Of a DNA stretch of 64,000 nt, positions 49,404 to 58,670 are shown one piece after another. The notes under the pieces are model-generated. The model saw nothing but the letters and a program-made list of their open reading frames with translations, had not been told where the DNA came from and did no database searches. Each line of letters starts with the position of its first letter. Positions within the stretch are counted from its first letter, which is position 1. Source of the DNA: Elusimicrobiota bacterium (lineage in GTDB: Bacteria; Elusimicrobiota; Elusimicrobia; UBA1565; JACRDR01). The stretch covers positions 217,358-281,357 of the forward strand of contig JACQBA010000015.1 of NCBI GenBank assembly GCA_016194745.1, given 5' to 3'. A program made the translations under genes and the position numbers.

Positions 49404-51148
49404 GCGACCGCGTCCAAGAGGACGGCCGCGCCCTGCTCGACGTGGAGGCGCGCATCGCAGCGCTCGAGCATCTTCTGGCGGTGCGAGATGATGAAGGTGG
49501 TCCGTCCGCGCGTGAGCCGTTCGATCGCGTCCATGATGACCGACTCACTCGCCGCGTCGATCGCGCTCGTCGGCTCGTCCAAGAGGATGATCGGCGCGTC
49601 CTTTAGGAACGCGCGGGCGAGCGCGATCCGCTGGCGCTCGCCGCCCGAGAGGCACGCCCCGTGCGCGCCGACGTGGGTGCGGTAGGCGTCCGGGAGCTTC
49701 ATGATCGCGTCGTGGATATTGGCCGCGCGGGCCGCCTCGACGATCGCCCACTCGTCGGCGAAGGGGCGTCCGTAGGCGATGTTCTCCGCGATCGTGGCCG
49801 AAAAGAGCGGCGAATCCTGGAAGGCGACGGCGAACTGGCTCCGCAGATCGGCGAGGTCCGCTTCCTTTATATCCAGCCCGTCGAGGAAGATGCGTCCCGA
49901 GACCGGGTCGTGGAAGCGCGGCAGAAGTCCGAGGAGCGTCGTCTTGCCCGCGCCGGTGCGCCCCGAGACGCCGACGCGGCTGCCGGGCTTGATCTTGAAG
50001 GAGACGCCGCTCAGTACCGCGCGCTCGCCGTACTTGAAGGACACGTCCTCGAAGACGATCTCCCCCCGCGCGCGGCCCAAGGGCTTGGCGGACGGCGAGG
50101 CGAGGACCTCGGGCTGCAGGTCGAAGAGCTGGAAGACCCGCTCCGTGCTCGCCAAGGACGACTTCATCTGCGTCGCCTTCTTGCTGATTGTTTCCAAGGG
50201 CTTGTAGAGCTGGCCGACGTAGGCGAGCACCACGAGGAGCTCTCCCAAGGTGAGGCGCCCGGCTTGGACGTGGCGCATGCCGATCCAGAGCACCCCCGCG
50301 GTCCCGAGCGCGGTCACGAGGGAGACGGTGAGCCCGAAGGCGGCCTCCGCGAAGATGACGCTCATGTGCTCGCGCAGGCTCGCCCCGGCGCGGTCCGCGA
50401 ACCGCCGCGTCTCGTCCTCCTCGCGCCCGTAGGCCTTCACCACGCGGATCAAGGAGAGCGCCTCCTCGACGATCGAGAAGGAGTCGTTGTCCAAGGCGCG
50501 GATCTTGTGCCAGCGATGGCCGATCCGGCGGCCGTAGGAGGCGACCATGTAGAAAAGGGCGGGCGCGACCGCAAGCGAGACGAGCGCGAGCTGGACGTCG
50601 ATGCGGAGCGAGGCGCCGATCAAGGCGAGCACCGTGACCGTCGACGTCGCGATCGGGACGGCGCCGTGGATCGAGACATACTGCATGAGCGGCGCGTCCT
50701 CTTGGACCGCGTAGAGGAGGTCCGAGACGCCCTTGCGGTTGTGATAGGATAGGGACATTCGCTGGAGGTGCAGGAAGAGGCGGCTCCGGTAATCGAAGAC
50801 GAGCTTTTCCCCGGTGTAAAGTTCGAGCAGCCAGCTGCCGAACGCCTGCGCCTGCTGGAGGAGCGGGATGAGGACGAGGAGACCCGTCGCGAAGAGCAGA
50901 AGCGAGGTCTTGGAGGCGACCATCCACGCGGGCAGCCACGCGGCGAGTGCGGCCGGCAGCGGCAGCGAACCGATGAAGGTGTCGACCGCGATCTTAAGCG
51001 GGAGCGGCGCGAGAAGCGCGAGGGGGATCGCGGAAAGGCTCAAGACGCAGATCGCCGCCAGATGCATCCAGTACGGCCTCGCCTCGCGCACGACGCGCAG
51101 GTAGACTTCCGCGTCGCGCTGGAGCGGCGTCTTCGTCTCGGCGCTCAC
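49400..51148 (-). CDS. Type-I ABC exporter (MsbA/lipid-polysaccharide type)
   Basis: A 582-residue half-transporter: six helices (AICVLSLSAIPLALLAPLPL; AWMVASKTSLLLFATGLLVL) and an ABC domain with Walker A GRTGAGKTT, Q-loop VAFQDSPLF, signature LSGGERQRIALARAF, Walker B PIILLDEPTSA and H-loop ISHR. Such homodimers flip lipids, lipid-linked glycans or export peptides. The GTG start overlaps the stop of the glycosyltransferase fusion (GTGA), so it probably exports the product of that enzyme. Confidence 0.9.
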   Translation of the reverse strand: MSAETKTPLQRDAEVYLRVVREARPYWMHLAAICVLSLSAIPLALLAPLPLKIAVDTFIGSLPLPAALAAWLPAWMVASKTSLLLFATGLLVLIPLLQQAQAFGSWLLELYTGEKLVFDYRSRLFLHLQRMSLSYHNRKGVSDLLYAVQEDAPLMQYVSIHGAVPIATSTVTVLALIGASLRIDVQLALVSLAVAPALFYMVASYGRRIGHRWHKIRALDNDSFSIVEEALSLIRVVKAYGREEDETRRFADRAGASLREHMSVIFAEAAFGLTVSLVTALGTAGVLWIGMRHVQAGRLTLGELLVVLAYVGQLYKPLETISKKATQMKSSLASTERVFQLFDLQPEVLASPSAKPLGRARGEIVFEDVSFKYGERAVLSGVSFKIKPGSRVGVSGRTGAGKTTLLGLLPRFHDPVSGRIFLDGLDIKEADLADLRSQFAVAFQDSPLFSATIAENIAYGRPFADEWAIVEAARAANIHDAIMKLPDAYRTHVGAHGACLSGGERQRIALARAFLKDAPIILLDEPTSAIDAASESVIMDAIERLTRGRTTFIISHRQKMLERCDARLHVEQGAAVLLDAVA

Positions 51149-53790
51149 GGGCCCCACCTCAGGACGAAGGCCGCGGCGGCGTTGAGAAAGAGGGACCAGG
51201 CCTTCTCGAGCGAGGGCATGACGACGACGAGCTCGCGCGCGCCTTTCTTCGGCTCGTACTCGACGGGGAGAGCCTCGGCGATCGCCGCCATGGCCGCGCC
51301 GCACTCGAGGAGTGCGCGCGCCGCGACGAGCGCGGCGGCGGAACAGAAGACGGCGCAGGCGGACCAAGCCCCGCTCACGGCCGCGGCCGCGGCGAGCGAG
51401 GCGGCCGCGAGGAGGAGGACCTTCGCGGCCGCGAAGACCCGCGGACGAAAGCGCACCCGGACGTACTGCCCCCCGGCGCCCAAGCCCTCGACGCCCATGA
51501 GAAAGCGCGCGCCGCCGAAGAGGCCGGTTTTCAGCTCGAAATCCCAATCCGCGTAGTCGTGCCCGTGGACGAGGCGGGGGCCGTCCTCGAGCAGCGGCCG
51601 GATCACCTGCTCGAGATGCGCCTCGCAGGTGGACCATTCCCAGGTGAACTTGGCGAGCTCTCTCGGCAGGGGCCAGAGGAAGCCGCGCGCGCCCTTGGTG
51701 CGCCAAGGCGTCAGTCCCGCCATGAGGCGGCCGCTCAGGCGGGCGAGGGGCTGCAGGAGATGGAGGAAGGCGGTCAGGCCGCGGCGCCGGAGCGCCTCGA
51801 GCCGGCCCGCCGCCGGCGCGCAGGCCCACGCGGCCCCCGCGCTTCTCCAGGCTTGCGCGAAGGACCACAGCGCCGCGCCGAGCAGCAGCGGCGCGGCGGC
51901 AAGCAGCGGCCGCCACAGGAGACCGAGGCCCGACGCGGCGGCCAGGGCCGCCGCGAGAAGATACCACTCCGGCATCGTCGGCAGGGCGCTCAGGGCGGTG
52001 GGACTCTTGTATAGGCGCTGGAACGGGGCGAGCCCCCACATGCCGTGGTAGACGCGCCCGGTCGAGCCGAAGAGGCTCGCGAACGCGGCGCCGTAGATTC
52101 TCCCCTCGAAGAGAGGATGGCCGGCCGCGTTGTATTTCTCGGGCCACTTGGCCTCGAGCAGCGCCTCCGCCCGGCCGTAGCCCTTCTGCTGGCGCCAGAA
52201 CGCGCGCACCGAGCCGCGGCGGTGATGCCACACCATTGCGGCGGGCGAGAACCCGAGAGTCCAGCCGCGCGCCTGGAGTCGCCAGCACACGTCGACGTCG
52301 TCGCCCGCGACGCGAAAGCGCGCGTCGAAGCCGCCGATGGCCTCCAAAGCCGATTTCCGGAAAGCCATGTTGCAGCCCGTGATGTGCTCGGCGACGTCGT
52401 CGGTGAGGAGGACGTGCGTCGGCCCTCCCGGCGAGCGCGCGACGCAGTCGGCGACGAGACCTCCCCCCTCGGGCGGGATGTTCGGGCCGCCGATACCGGC
52501 GTGCGGTGTCTCGGCGAAGGACGCGGCCAAGTAGCTCAGCCAGTGCGAGTCCGGGTAGGCGTCGTCGTCGATGTAGGCGACGATCTCTCCCGTGGCCGCG
52601 GCGAGGCCGACGTTGCGGGCGTGGCTGAGGCCGAAGTTCGCCGTCCGGATCAGCTCGACCTTAAAGCCGCGCGCAATCTCGGCCGTCGAGTCGGTCGAGC
52701 CGTCGTCGACCACGATCACCTCGTAGTCCGGGTACTCGAGCCGCGAGAGCGCGTCCAGCGTGTCGCGGATCGTGCGCGCGCCGTTGTAGGAACAGACCAC
52801 GACCGAGACGCGGGGCTGCCCGGCCGCGCGTCCGAAAGGCGCCGCCTCGAACTCGCCGCGGACGACGTCGAGCGCGAGCTTGGGGCGCCGGGCGAGATCG
52901 GTGATGCCGAAGGCCCAATCGTTGACGAGCCCGCCCGCGCGGTACCACTCGTCGGTCCAGGCGAAGACGAAGGCGCCCGCGCAGCCCGCGGCGTAGGTCG
53001 CGCGCAGCTGCCAGCGCAGGATGGCCGCCTGGAGGAGGTCGCCGTTGCGGATCGAATCGAGGCCGAGTTCGCTCATGACGAGCGGCCGGTCGCCCGCGAC
53101 GTTCTGCAGGCGCGCCAGGTAGCTCTTGAGCGCCCCGCGCGACTCCAAGTACACGTTGAAGCAGACGAAGTCGAGGAACGGGAGATCCAGGTATTCGGTC
53201 GAGGGGTAGTTGACGTAGGTGACGAGCCCTCCGGGGTCCTCCTCCTTGATGGCGAGGTAGAGCTTCTTCAGATAGCGCTCGATCTTGGCCGCGCCGAGCC
53301 AGCGCGCGACGGAGGCTTGGACCTCGTTGCCGATCGCGTAGCAGAGCAGCGCGGGGTGTCCCGCCACTCGTCGCACGCGCTCGCGGACGATCCCCTCGAT
53401 GTCGGGCGCCTTCTCGGTGTCGATCAGGTAGCCGACGAACTGCTCCGCCGAGAGCCCGACCATCACGTAGAGCCCGTGGCGCTGCGCCGCGTCGAGGAGC
53501 GAACGGGGCGGCATCGTATGCGGGATGCGGACCGTGTTGATTCCGGCGGCCGACATGAGGCCGAAATCGCGTTCGATCTGCTCTTGGTCGTGGTACTCGC
53601 GCCCGTCGGCGTCGGGCGTCAAGGCGCCGTAGGTCACTCCCTTTATATAGAGCTTGCGCAGGCCGACGTGGAGGAATTTTCCGCGGACGACGGGACGCGG
53701 CGGCGCCTTGGGGGGCTCCGCGACACCCTCGGGTTCCGCGCGCACCCCCCCGGCCGCGCGTACCCTCAAGAGAGAGTTCAGACTTCGCAT
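51145..53790 (-). CDS. Glycoside-hydrolase TIM barrel fused to a family-2 glycosyltransferase
   Basis: About 881 residues. Residues 40-315 form a GH2/GH5-like barrel with acid/base Glu156 in CYAIGNEVQASV and nucleophile Glu241 in LVMSELGLDS. Residues 326-560 form a GT2 domain: RVSVVVCSYNGARTIRDTLD, VVDDGSTDS, the DDD metal site 408-410, TGCNMAFRKSALEAIGGFDA and GDDVDVCWRLQARGW. The rest contains membrane helices (EWYLLAAALAAASGLGLLWR) and a basic region. A hydrolase or transglycosylase fused to a synthase in one chain is a known but uncommon architecture. The start is uncertain; ATG 53790 has TACGAT 5 nt upstream. Confidence 0.85.
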   Translation of the reverse strand: MRSLNSLLRVRAAGGVRAEPEGVAEPPKAPPRPVVRGKFLHVGLRKLYIKGVTYGALTPDADGREYHDQEQIERDFGLMSAAGINTVRIPHTMPPRSLLDAAQRHGLYVMVGLSAEQFVGYLIDTEKAPDIEGIVRERVRRVAGHPALLCYAIGNEVQASVARWLGAAKIERYLKKLYLAIKEEDPGGLVTYVNYPSTEYLDLPFLDFVCFNVYLESRGALKSYLARLQNVAGDRPLVMSELGLDSIRNGDLLQAAILRWQLRATYAAGCAGAFVFAWTDEWYRAGGLVNDWAFGITDLARRPKLALDVVRGEFEAAPFGRAAGQPRVSVVVCSYNGARTIRDTLDALSRLEYPDYEVIVVDDGSTDSTAEIARGFKVELIRTANFGLSHARNVGLAAATGEIVAYIDDDAYPDSHWLSYLAASFAETPHAGIGGPNIPPEGGGLVADCVARSPGGPTHVLLTDDVAEHITGCNMAFRKSALEAIGGFDARFRVAGDDVDVCWRLQARGWTLGFSPAAMVWHHRRGSVRAFWRQQKGYGRAEALLEAKWPEKYNAAGHPLFEGRIYGAAFASLFGSTGRVYHGMWGLAPFQRLYKSPTALSALPTMPEWYLLAAALAAASGLGLLWRPLLAAAPLLLGAALWSFAQAWRSAGAAWACAPAAGRLEALRRRGLTAFLHLLQPLARLSGRLMAGLTPWRTKGARGFLWPLPRELAKFTWEWSTCEAHLEQVIRPLLEDGPRLVHGHDYADWDFELKTGLFGGARFLMGVEGLGAGGQYVRVRFRPRVFAAAKVLLLAAASLAAAAAVSGAWSACAVFCSAAALVAARALLECGAAMAAIAEALPVEYEPKKGARELVVVMPSLEKAWSLFLNAAAAFVLRWGP

Positions 53791-53934
53791 GCAGCATCGT
53801 ATGGTACCCCCTCTCGCGCTCCCGCGTATGGGTCCAAGGGCGCGCAAGATATCGGGTCCAAAGACCTAGACGAATGACGAGAACGTCCCCCTGAGGTACC
53901 TTTCCGTACCTGAGTCTTTGTAGAATCTCGAGGG

Positions 53935-55287
53935 ATGAAATCCGGCCGCACCGCCAACCTCCGGCTCTATCGCGCGCTCCTCGCAGCGTTCGCGATGGGG
54001 GCGACGCTCGCGTTCGGGCTCGTGCTCTTCCTCATCTGGGACCTCCGCCAGGCGAACGACGCGTGGAAGGGCGTGCCGCCCGGGCACGAGTTTCTGGTGC
54101 GCGGCGGCCTGTGCGTCTGCGCCGACAAGCGGATGGTGGCCGAGCCCTTCCCGTGTCCGAAGCCGAAGGGAGAACTGCGCGTCTTCGTGGTCGGGAGCTC
54201 CGAGGCGATGGGCACGCCGTACGTCAACCAGCGCCTGACGGGGCTCTCCGGCGCGCTCTTTTCCATGCCAAACGAGGGCGGCCTCTCGACGTGGCTCGAG
54301 CGCTATCTCAAGAAGCTCCTGCCCGGGCGCGCGGTGCGCGTCGTCAACGCGGCGAAGGGCGGGCGCGACCTCTCGGCCTCCGTCGCGGTGGTTCGCGAGG
54401 CGCTCGAGCTGGGCGAGCCGGACGCGATCGTCCTTTTGGACGGAAACAACGAGCGCGTTTCCCCGCTCATCGACAGCGTCGACTTGAAACCCGGCGCGGA
54501 CTTGAGCACGGCCGTCTCCGGGCTCACCCGGCAGTTCGAGCGCGCCCTGTCCGACGCGGCGGGCCGCGCGGAGGCGGCGAAGGTTCCTCTCTACGTCCTC
54601 ACCGTGCCTAACAACTTGCGCGACTGGTTGCCGCTGCCGGCGCGCCCGGCCGTCGACGCCGAAAAAGAACTCGCCGCGCTCGCGACGGAGGCCCCCGCGC
54701 GCGCGATCGAGCGCCTGCGCGCGCGCGCGAAGGCCGAGCCGAAGGAGCCTCTCCACCGCTTCCTCCTCGGCCGCGCCCTCGAGCGCTCGGGGGACCATGC
54801 CGCCGCGCGCGATGCCTACGTCGCGGCGAAGGACCTGGACCGCCGCTTTCTCCGTACGCGCACCGTCTGGAACGAGGCGATCCGCAAGGCGGGCGGCGCC
54901 TTCACCAAGCGCGTCGACCTCGAGCGGGCGATGTTCGCGTACTCCAAGTCGGGCATCCCTGGCGCGGACCTATTCCTCGACTACTGCCACATGACCTTGG
55001 CCGCCAACCGCGCAGCCGCCTTCGAGATCGCGAAGGCGATCAACGCCGGGCAGTTGGGTTCGAAGGAGCCGCTCGCGCTCGAGGACGCGACCTTGGACCT
55101 GTTCACCAAGTCCCAACTGCGCAGGCTCTACCGCATCAAGCGCCTCAAGTGGCTCGCCTCGCGCTGGCTCAGCGCGCGCGCGCCGGTCGACGCGCTCAAC
55201 TTCCGGCAGGAAGCCGAGCAGTACGCCAAGCAAGCCGAGCTCATAGACCAGCAGATCGATCTTCTAGCCCGCCCCGCCCCGCGCTGA
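53935..55287 (+). CDS. Anchored SGNH/GDSL-hydrolase-like protein (C)
   Basis: A 450-residue protein: one N-terminal helix (LLAAFAMGATLAFGLVLFLI, about 15-34), two close Cys (GGLCVCADK), block I VVGSSEAMGTPY with presumed Ser88 or Ser89, a block III-like LLDGNNERVSPL and a possible block V D-x-x-H in FLDYCHMTLA. Its C-terminal half is helical with TPR-like repeats, as in SGNH protein A. It is divergent from the GH-GT2 fusion and completes the trio of related proteins in this locus. TAGAAT lies 8 nt before the ATG. Confidence 0.68.
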   Translation: MKSGRTANLRLYRALLAAFAMGATLAFGLVLFLIWDLRQANDAWKGVPPGHEFLVRGGLCVCADKRMVAEPFPCPKPKGELRVFVVGSSEAMGTPYVNQRLTGLSGALFSMPNEGGLSTWLERYLKKLLPGRAVRVVNAAKGGRDLSASVAVVREALELGEPDAIVLLDGNNERVSPLIDSVDLKPGADLSTAVSGLTRQFERALSDAAGRAEAAKVPLYVLTVPNNLRDWLPLPARPAVDAEKELAALATEAPARAIERLRARAKAEPKEPLHRFLLGRALERSGDHAAARDAYVAAKDLDRRFLRTRTVWNEAIRKAGGAFTKRVDLERAMFAYSKSGIPGADLFLDYCHMTLAANRAAAFEIAKAINAGQLGSKEPLALEDATLDLFTKSQLRRLYRIKRLKWLASRWLSARAPVDALNFRQEAEQYAKQAELIDQQIDLLARPAPR

Positions 55288-55566
55288 CGGCGCGAGAAAG
55301 GGACGATCGACCTTGTGCTCACCGACGTGATCATGCCGGGTAACGCGGAAGCCGTGTCCGCGAGCGCTTTCCTCGTGGACGACGAGCCCAGGATCCGCTC
55401 GCTCTGCGCGCGCGTCTTGTCCGGGATCGACTGTCGCGTGCTCGCCGCGGAGGACGGCGAGCCGGCCGCGCGGATGCTCGACGGGACCCACGACGTCGTG
55501 GTCAGCGACATCTCGATGCCCGGGGCCGTCGACGGCAATGAGCTCGTGCGGCTCGTCCGGAGCTGA
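55288..55566 (+). pseudogene. Mosaic of receiver-domain fragments
   Basis: In one frame the sequence reads EKGTIDLVLTDVIMPGN, which is beta3 of one receiver, and then ASAFLVDDEPRIRSLCARVL, DGTHDVVVSDISMPGAVDGN and a stop. This joins part of one receiver to the N-terminal half of another, which lacks beta4-alpha5. No start with a Shine-Dalgarno; a GTG at 55315 is possible. Together with the fragment at 40394 it indicates decay of two-component genes. Confidence 0.6.
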
Positions 55567-55581
55567 GCGTCCCTTCAGGTC

Positions 55582-56049
55582 CTACCGGATCTCTTCGGAG
55601 ACGACTTGAAGCTCGCGCGCGACTTGCGCGGAGTGATCCGCGAACCGGGCCTCCGCGTCCCGCGTCCTGCGGTGGGCGTCGACCAAGGCGGCGAAGCCGG
55701 CGGGGTTCGTCATGGGAAGGAGATCGCGGCGCAGGCCGGAGCGGGACAGCGAGTCCTCCAGGCGGTCGAGCGCGGCCTGGGCGTCCTTGCGCTCGCGGCT
55801 CAGGCGGTCGTGTTCCGCCTCGCGCTGGCGGAGGACGTCGAGGAGCCGGCCGCGCACGCGTTCGTCGGCGACGCCCTTGCCCTTGAGATGCGCGTCCAAG
55901 GCGGGCCAGTCGCGCCCGCAGCGAAAGCAGAACATGCCGGGAGCGGCGGCGGCGTAGAGGGACGGGACGGCGCCGAGATCCGGCAGCGCGGCGCTCGGCG
56001 AGGCGGAGAACAGAGCGGACATGACGGCGGCAAGGCGGATCGTTTTCAT
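55582..56049 (-). CDS. Exported protein with FCxxC motif and coiled coil, 155 aa
   Basis: A signal peptide (TIRLAAVMSALFSASPSAAL) is followed by GMFCFRCGRDWPALDAHLKG, a possible metal- or redox-binding CxxC, and then a charged coiled-coil region (RLLDVLRQREAEHDRLSRER). No known family. The ATG is 120 nt from the divergent CvpA gene; no strong ribosome-binding site is visible. Confidence 0.6.
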   Translation of the reverse strand: MKTIRLAAVMSALFSASPSAALPDLGAVPSLYAAAAPGMFCFRCGRDWPALDAHLKGKGVADERVRGRLLDVLRQREAEHDRLSRERKDAQAALDRLEDSLSRSGLRRDLLPMTNPAGFAALVDAHRRTRDAEARFADHSAQVARELQVVSEEIR

Positions 56050-56169
56050 GGGTTCGGGGTCGTCCGCTCGTGGGGCGCGACGACGGGCGATTATACCAAA
56101 TCGCGCCGTCGTCGACGGAGGCGCGGAATTTTTCGCCCGCGGGCGACTCAAATGCGGTAAAATGCGTCG

Positions 56170-56751
56170 ATGGTTCTCGATCTGATGGTCCTCTTGGCGC
56201 TCGCGTTGTTCACCCTCGCGGGATACCGCTCGGGCGCGGTCCGTCAGCTCTCGCACTGGATCGGGCTCGGGGCGGCGTGCTTCCTGACCAAGCCCGCGGC
56301 GGCGCTCTTGGCGCCTCTGGCGGCCGAGCGACTGGGCTGGCCGGCCGGGCCCGCGGCGGCGGGATTGAGCGTCGTCCTTTACCCCGCGATCCTGCTCGTC
56401 TCGATGGTCACGGCGCGCGTCATCTTGAACCTGCTCGAGCCGGGCGAGGAGCAGGGGCCTTTGGACGAGGCGCTCGGCGCGCCGGTCGGCGCGGCCAAGG
56501 GCGCGGCCTTCGCGTTCGTCGGCCTCTGCCTTCTCGCCAACATGGACGAGGCCTTCGCGCGTTTCCAGATCGACCTGCCCGCGCGCACGAAAGATTCGGT
56601 CTCGATGAGGTTTGCCCGGCAGCACAACCCCTTCACTCACGAGCCCAAGGACGTCAAGGACGCCGCGCGCCTCACCTTGGAAGCCCTGCGCGGCGCCGGC
56701 GTGCGCCTGCACGGCCCCGACGCCGCTCCCGCCGCCCGCCTGAAGCATTAG
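56170..56751 (+). CDS. CvpA-family membrane protein
   Basis: A 193-residue protein with four helices (VLDLMVLLALALFTLAGYRS, GLSVVLYPAILLVSMVTARV, GAAKGAAFAFVGLCLLANMD) matching the CvpA/colicin-V production pattern, in which the first helix is followed by GYRxGxVRQL. CvpA proteins affect secretion and cell envelope; the mechanism is unknown. The C-terminal tail is cytoplasmic and charged. TAAAAT lies 6 nt before the ATG with no Shine-Dalgarno, a clear candidate for leaderless translation. Confidence 0.8.
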   Translation: MVLDLMVLLALALFTLAGYRSGAVRQLSHWIGLGAACFLTKPAAALLAPLAAERLGWPAGPAAAGLSVVLYPAILLVSMVTARVILNLLEPGEEQGPLDEALGAPVGAAKGAAFAFVGLCLLANMDEAFARFQIDLPARTKDSVSMRFARQHNPFTHEPKDVKDAARLTLEALRGAGVRLHGPDAAPAARLKH

Positions 56752-56849
56752 CCTCCGCTTCCCTACCGACACCGGCCCTCGCTCGGATCAAGTATCGTGC
56801 CGAAATCGCGTCAATCGGAGAATCGGCGTCACGACTGGCGCCGAGTCGC

Positions 56850-58670
56850 TTATAGCCTTCGGGAGCGCCAGAACGTCTTGAGGCGGTCTAGGTAGGCGGC
56901 GTCGCGGGACTCGCCGGGGCGGAGCAGGTCGAGGGATTGGCGCGCGGCGAGGGCGGCCGCGTCGATTCCGAGGGACGGATTCGCCCTAAACAGCGCCGCC
57001 GCCGCGCGCGCGCGGGACGGGAATAGGATCCCCCCGCTGCGCACCGGAAAAGGCGCCTCGAGATTCACGTAGGCGGTCTTGAGGATCAGCTCTTTGAGCT
57101 GGGGGGCGCTCAGTTCCGGGAACTCGCGGTGGAGCGGGAGCGCGGCCAGGCGCAGGAGCATCGGCGAGGCCATCGAGGTGCCGCTGTGGCGGGCGAGAAT
57201 CCCGCCCAGGTCCGCCGCGACGATCCGCTCCCCCGGCGCGAGCACGTCCACGTCGCGCGTGCCGAAGTTGGAAAACGAGGACATCTTGTACTCGTGCAGG
57301 CGCGCCTCGTCGAGCTCGGAGGCGTCGAGCGAGCCCACCGTGATCAGATTCGGCTGTTTGAGCATCGCGGGGCACAGGTGCTCGTGGGCCTCGTCCAAAT
57401 TCGCCGTGTCGTTGCCCGCCGCGGCGGCGAACAGCGCCTGGGGGTTGCGGTGGATCATGAAGTCCAGCGCGTTGCAGCCCGCGCTCATGTCGCCCATGAT
57501 GCCGCCGGTCGGGAAGGCGAAGCTCATGTTGGCGAAGCGGACGTCGTGCTTCTTGAGGAACGCCGAGATGCGTTCCAGGTAGCGCGGGTTCGTGAAGTCG
57601 CCGGCGAAGCCGAGGATGGCCGCGTAGTCCAAGTCCCCCGCCGCGATCGTTCCGGTGTGGCTGCCGTGGGACATCGGCGCCTCGCCCTTGCGCGGGATGT
57701 CGATGCGCTCGAGCGGGATCGGTCGCTGGCGCTCCCAGTCCCAGCCCATCACGAGCTCGCGCCACTCCTCCTCATCGGCCGGCGAAAGCCGGCGGCGCCA
57801 CATCTTGTCCGCCACGTGCGGGCTGAACACGTCGAAGCCCGAGTCGATCATCGCGACCGCGACGCGGTCCGGCGCGTCCACCCTGGCCTGGCGGCGGCGG
57901 ACGCTCTCGTCGGACTCGTGGCGGTAGATCGAGCGCAGGTCGAGCGCCTCGGCGAGCGAGCGTTCGGTCGAGTACTGGCGGATGAGCCGCCCGTCCGAAT
58001 CGTAGGCGACGAACGAGACGGGGCGCGCGTCCGGTTTGTCCTTGGGATCATATTGGAAGAGGATGACCTCGGTCTCGTGCCCGGTCGAGGCGTACAGGCG
58101 CCGCGCGCCGACGCGCTCCTTGTCGGAGCCCGGCGCGTACACGTAGGCGTCGTCGTGCGTCAGGACGTAGGCGCCGCCGCGCTCGTCGTCCTTCGCGTAA
58201 TGCCAGCGGCGGAGCCTGACCTTGCCTAGGAATTGCTCCCGCCCGTGCACTTGGCGAGTGGCGAGGTCGAGATCGGACTGAATGAAGGAGCCGTCGTCCA
58301 AGTGCTCGTACGTCCGCTCGCCCGTCTGCTGGAAGTCGATGTTCCAGATGCGGTACCGGGCCCTCCGGCCGCGGTCGTCGTAAAGAGTCTCATTGGACGG
58401 CGTGCCGGTGCGCGTAAAGGTCTCGAGCTTGCGCGATACGCGGCCCGAGGCGTCGCAATAGTACGCGGTGCGGATGAAGCTCGGGTCCTCATGCGCGCGG
58501 TCCGGCGGGTTCGCGGGAGAGCATTCGCGCTCGGCCGCGGCCGGAGCGGGCGACGCCTCGTCCTTCGCCGCGTGCCGGAGCTGCTCGAGCGCGCGGGCAT
58601 CGAGCGCGAGGCGCGGCGGCGCGGCGAAGACCGGCGCCGACGCCGCGAGGAGCAGCGCGAGTAGCCGCAT
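56850..58670 (-). CDS. Secreted subtilisin-like (S8) serine protease
   Basis: A 606-residue protein with signal peptide (RLLALLLAASAPVFAAPPRL), a propeptide-like N-terminal region of about 260 residues rich in beta strands, then the S8 domain: Asp in VAVAMIDSGFDVFSPHVADK, His in MSHGSHTGTIAAGDLDYA, oxyanion-type Asn in LFAAAAGNDTANLDEAHE and Ser in GILARHSGTSMASPMLLRLA. All catalytic residues are present. The long N-terminal region has YD-repeat-like sequence (YRIWNIDFQQTGERTYEHLD). The ATG has TATGAT 6 nt upstream and no Shine-Dalgarno. Confidence 0.87.
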   Translation of the reverse strand: MRLLALLLAASAPVFAAPPRLALDARALEQLRHAAKDEASPAPAAAERECSPANPPDRAHEDPSFIRTAYYCDASGRVSRKLETFTRTGTPSNETLYDDRGRRARYRIWNIDFQQTGERTYEHLDDGSFIQSDLDLATRQVHGREQFLGKVRLRRWHYAKDDERGGAYVLTHDDAYVYAPGSDKERVGARRLYASTGHETEVILFQYDPKDKPDARPVSFVAYDSDGRLIRQYSTERSLAEALDLRSIYRHESDESVRRRQARVDAPDRVAVAMIDSGFDVFSPHVADKMWRRRLSPADEEEWRELVMGWDWERQRPIPLERIDIPRKGEAPMSHGSHTGTIAAGDLDYAAILGFAGDFTNPRYLERISAFLKKHDVRFANMSFAFPTGGIMGDMSAGCNALDFMIHRNPQALFAAAAGNDTANLDEAHEHLCPAMLKQPNLITVGSLDASELDEARLHEYKMSSFSNFGTRDVDVLAPGERIVAADLGGILARHSGTSMASPMLLRLAALPLHREFPELSAPQLKELILKTAYVNLEAPFPVRSGGILFPSRARAAAALFRANPSLGIDAAALAARQSLDLLRPGESRDAAYLDRLKTFWRSRRL

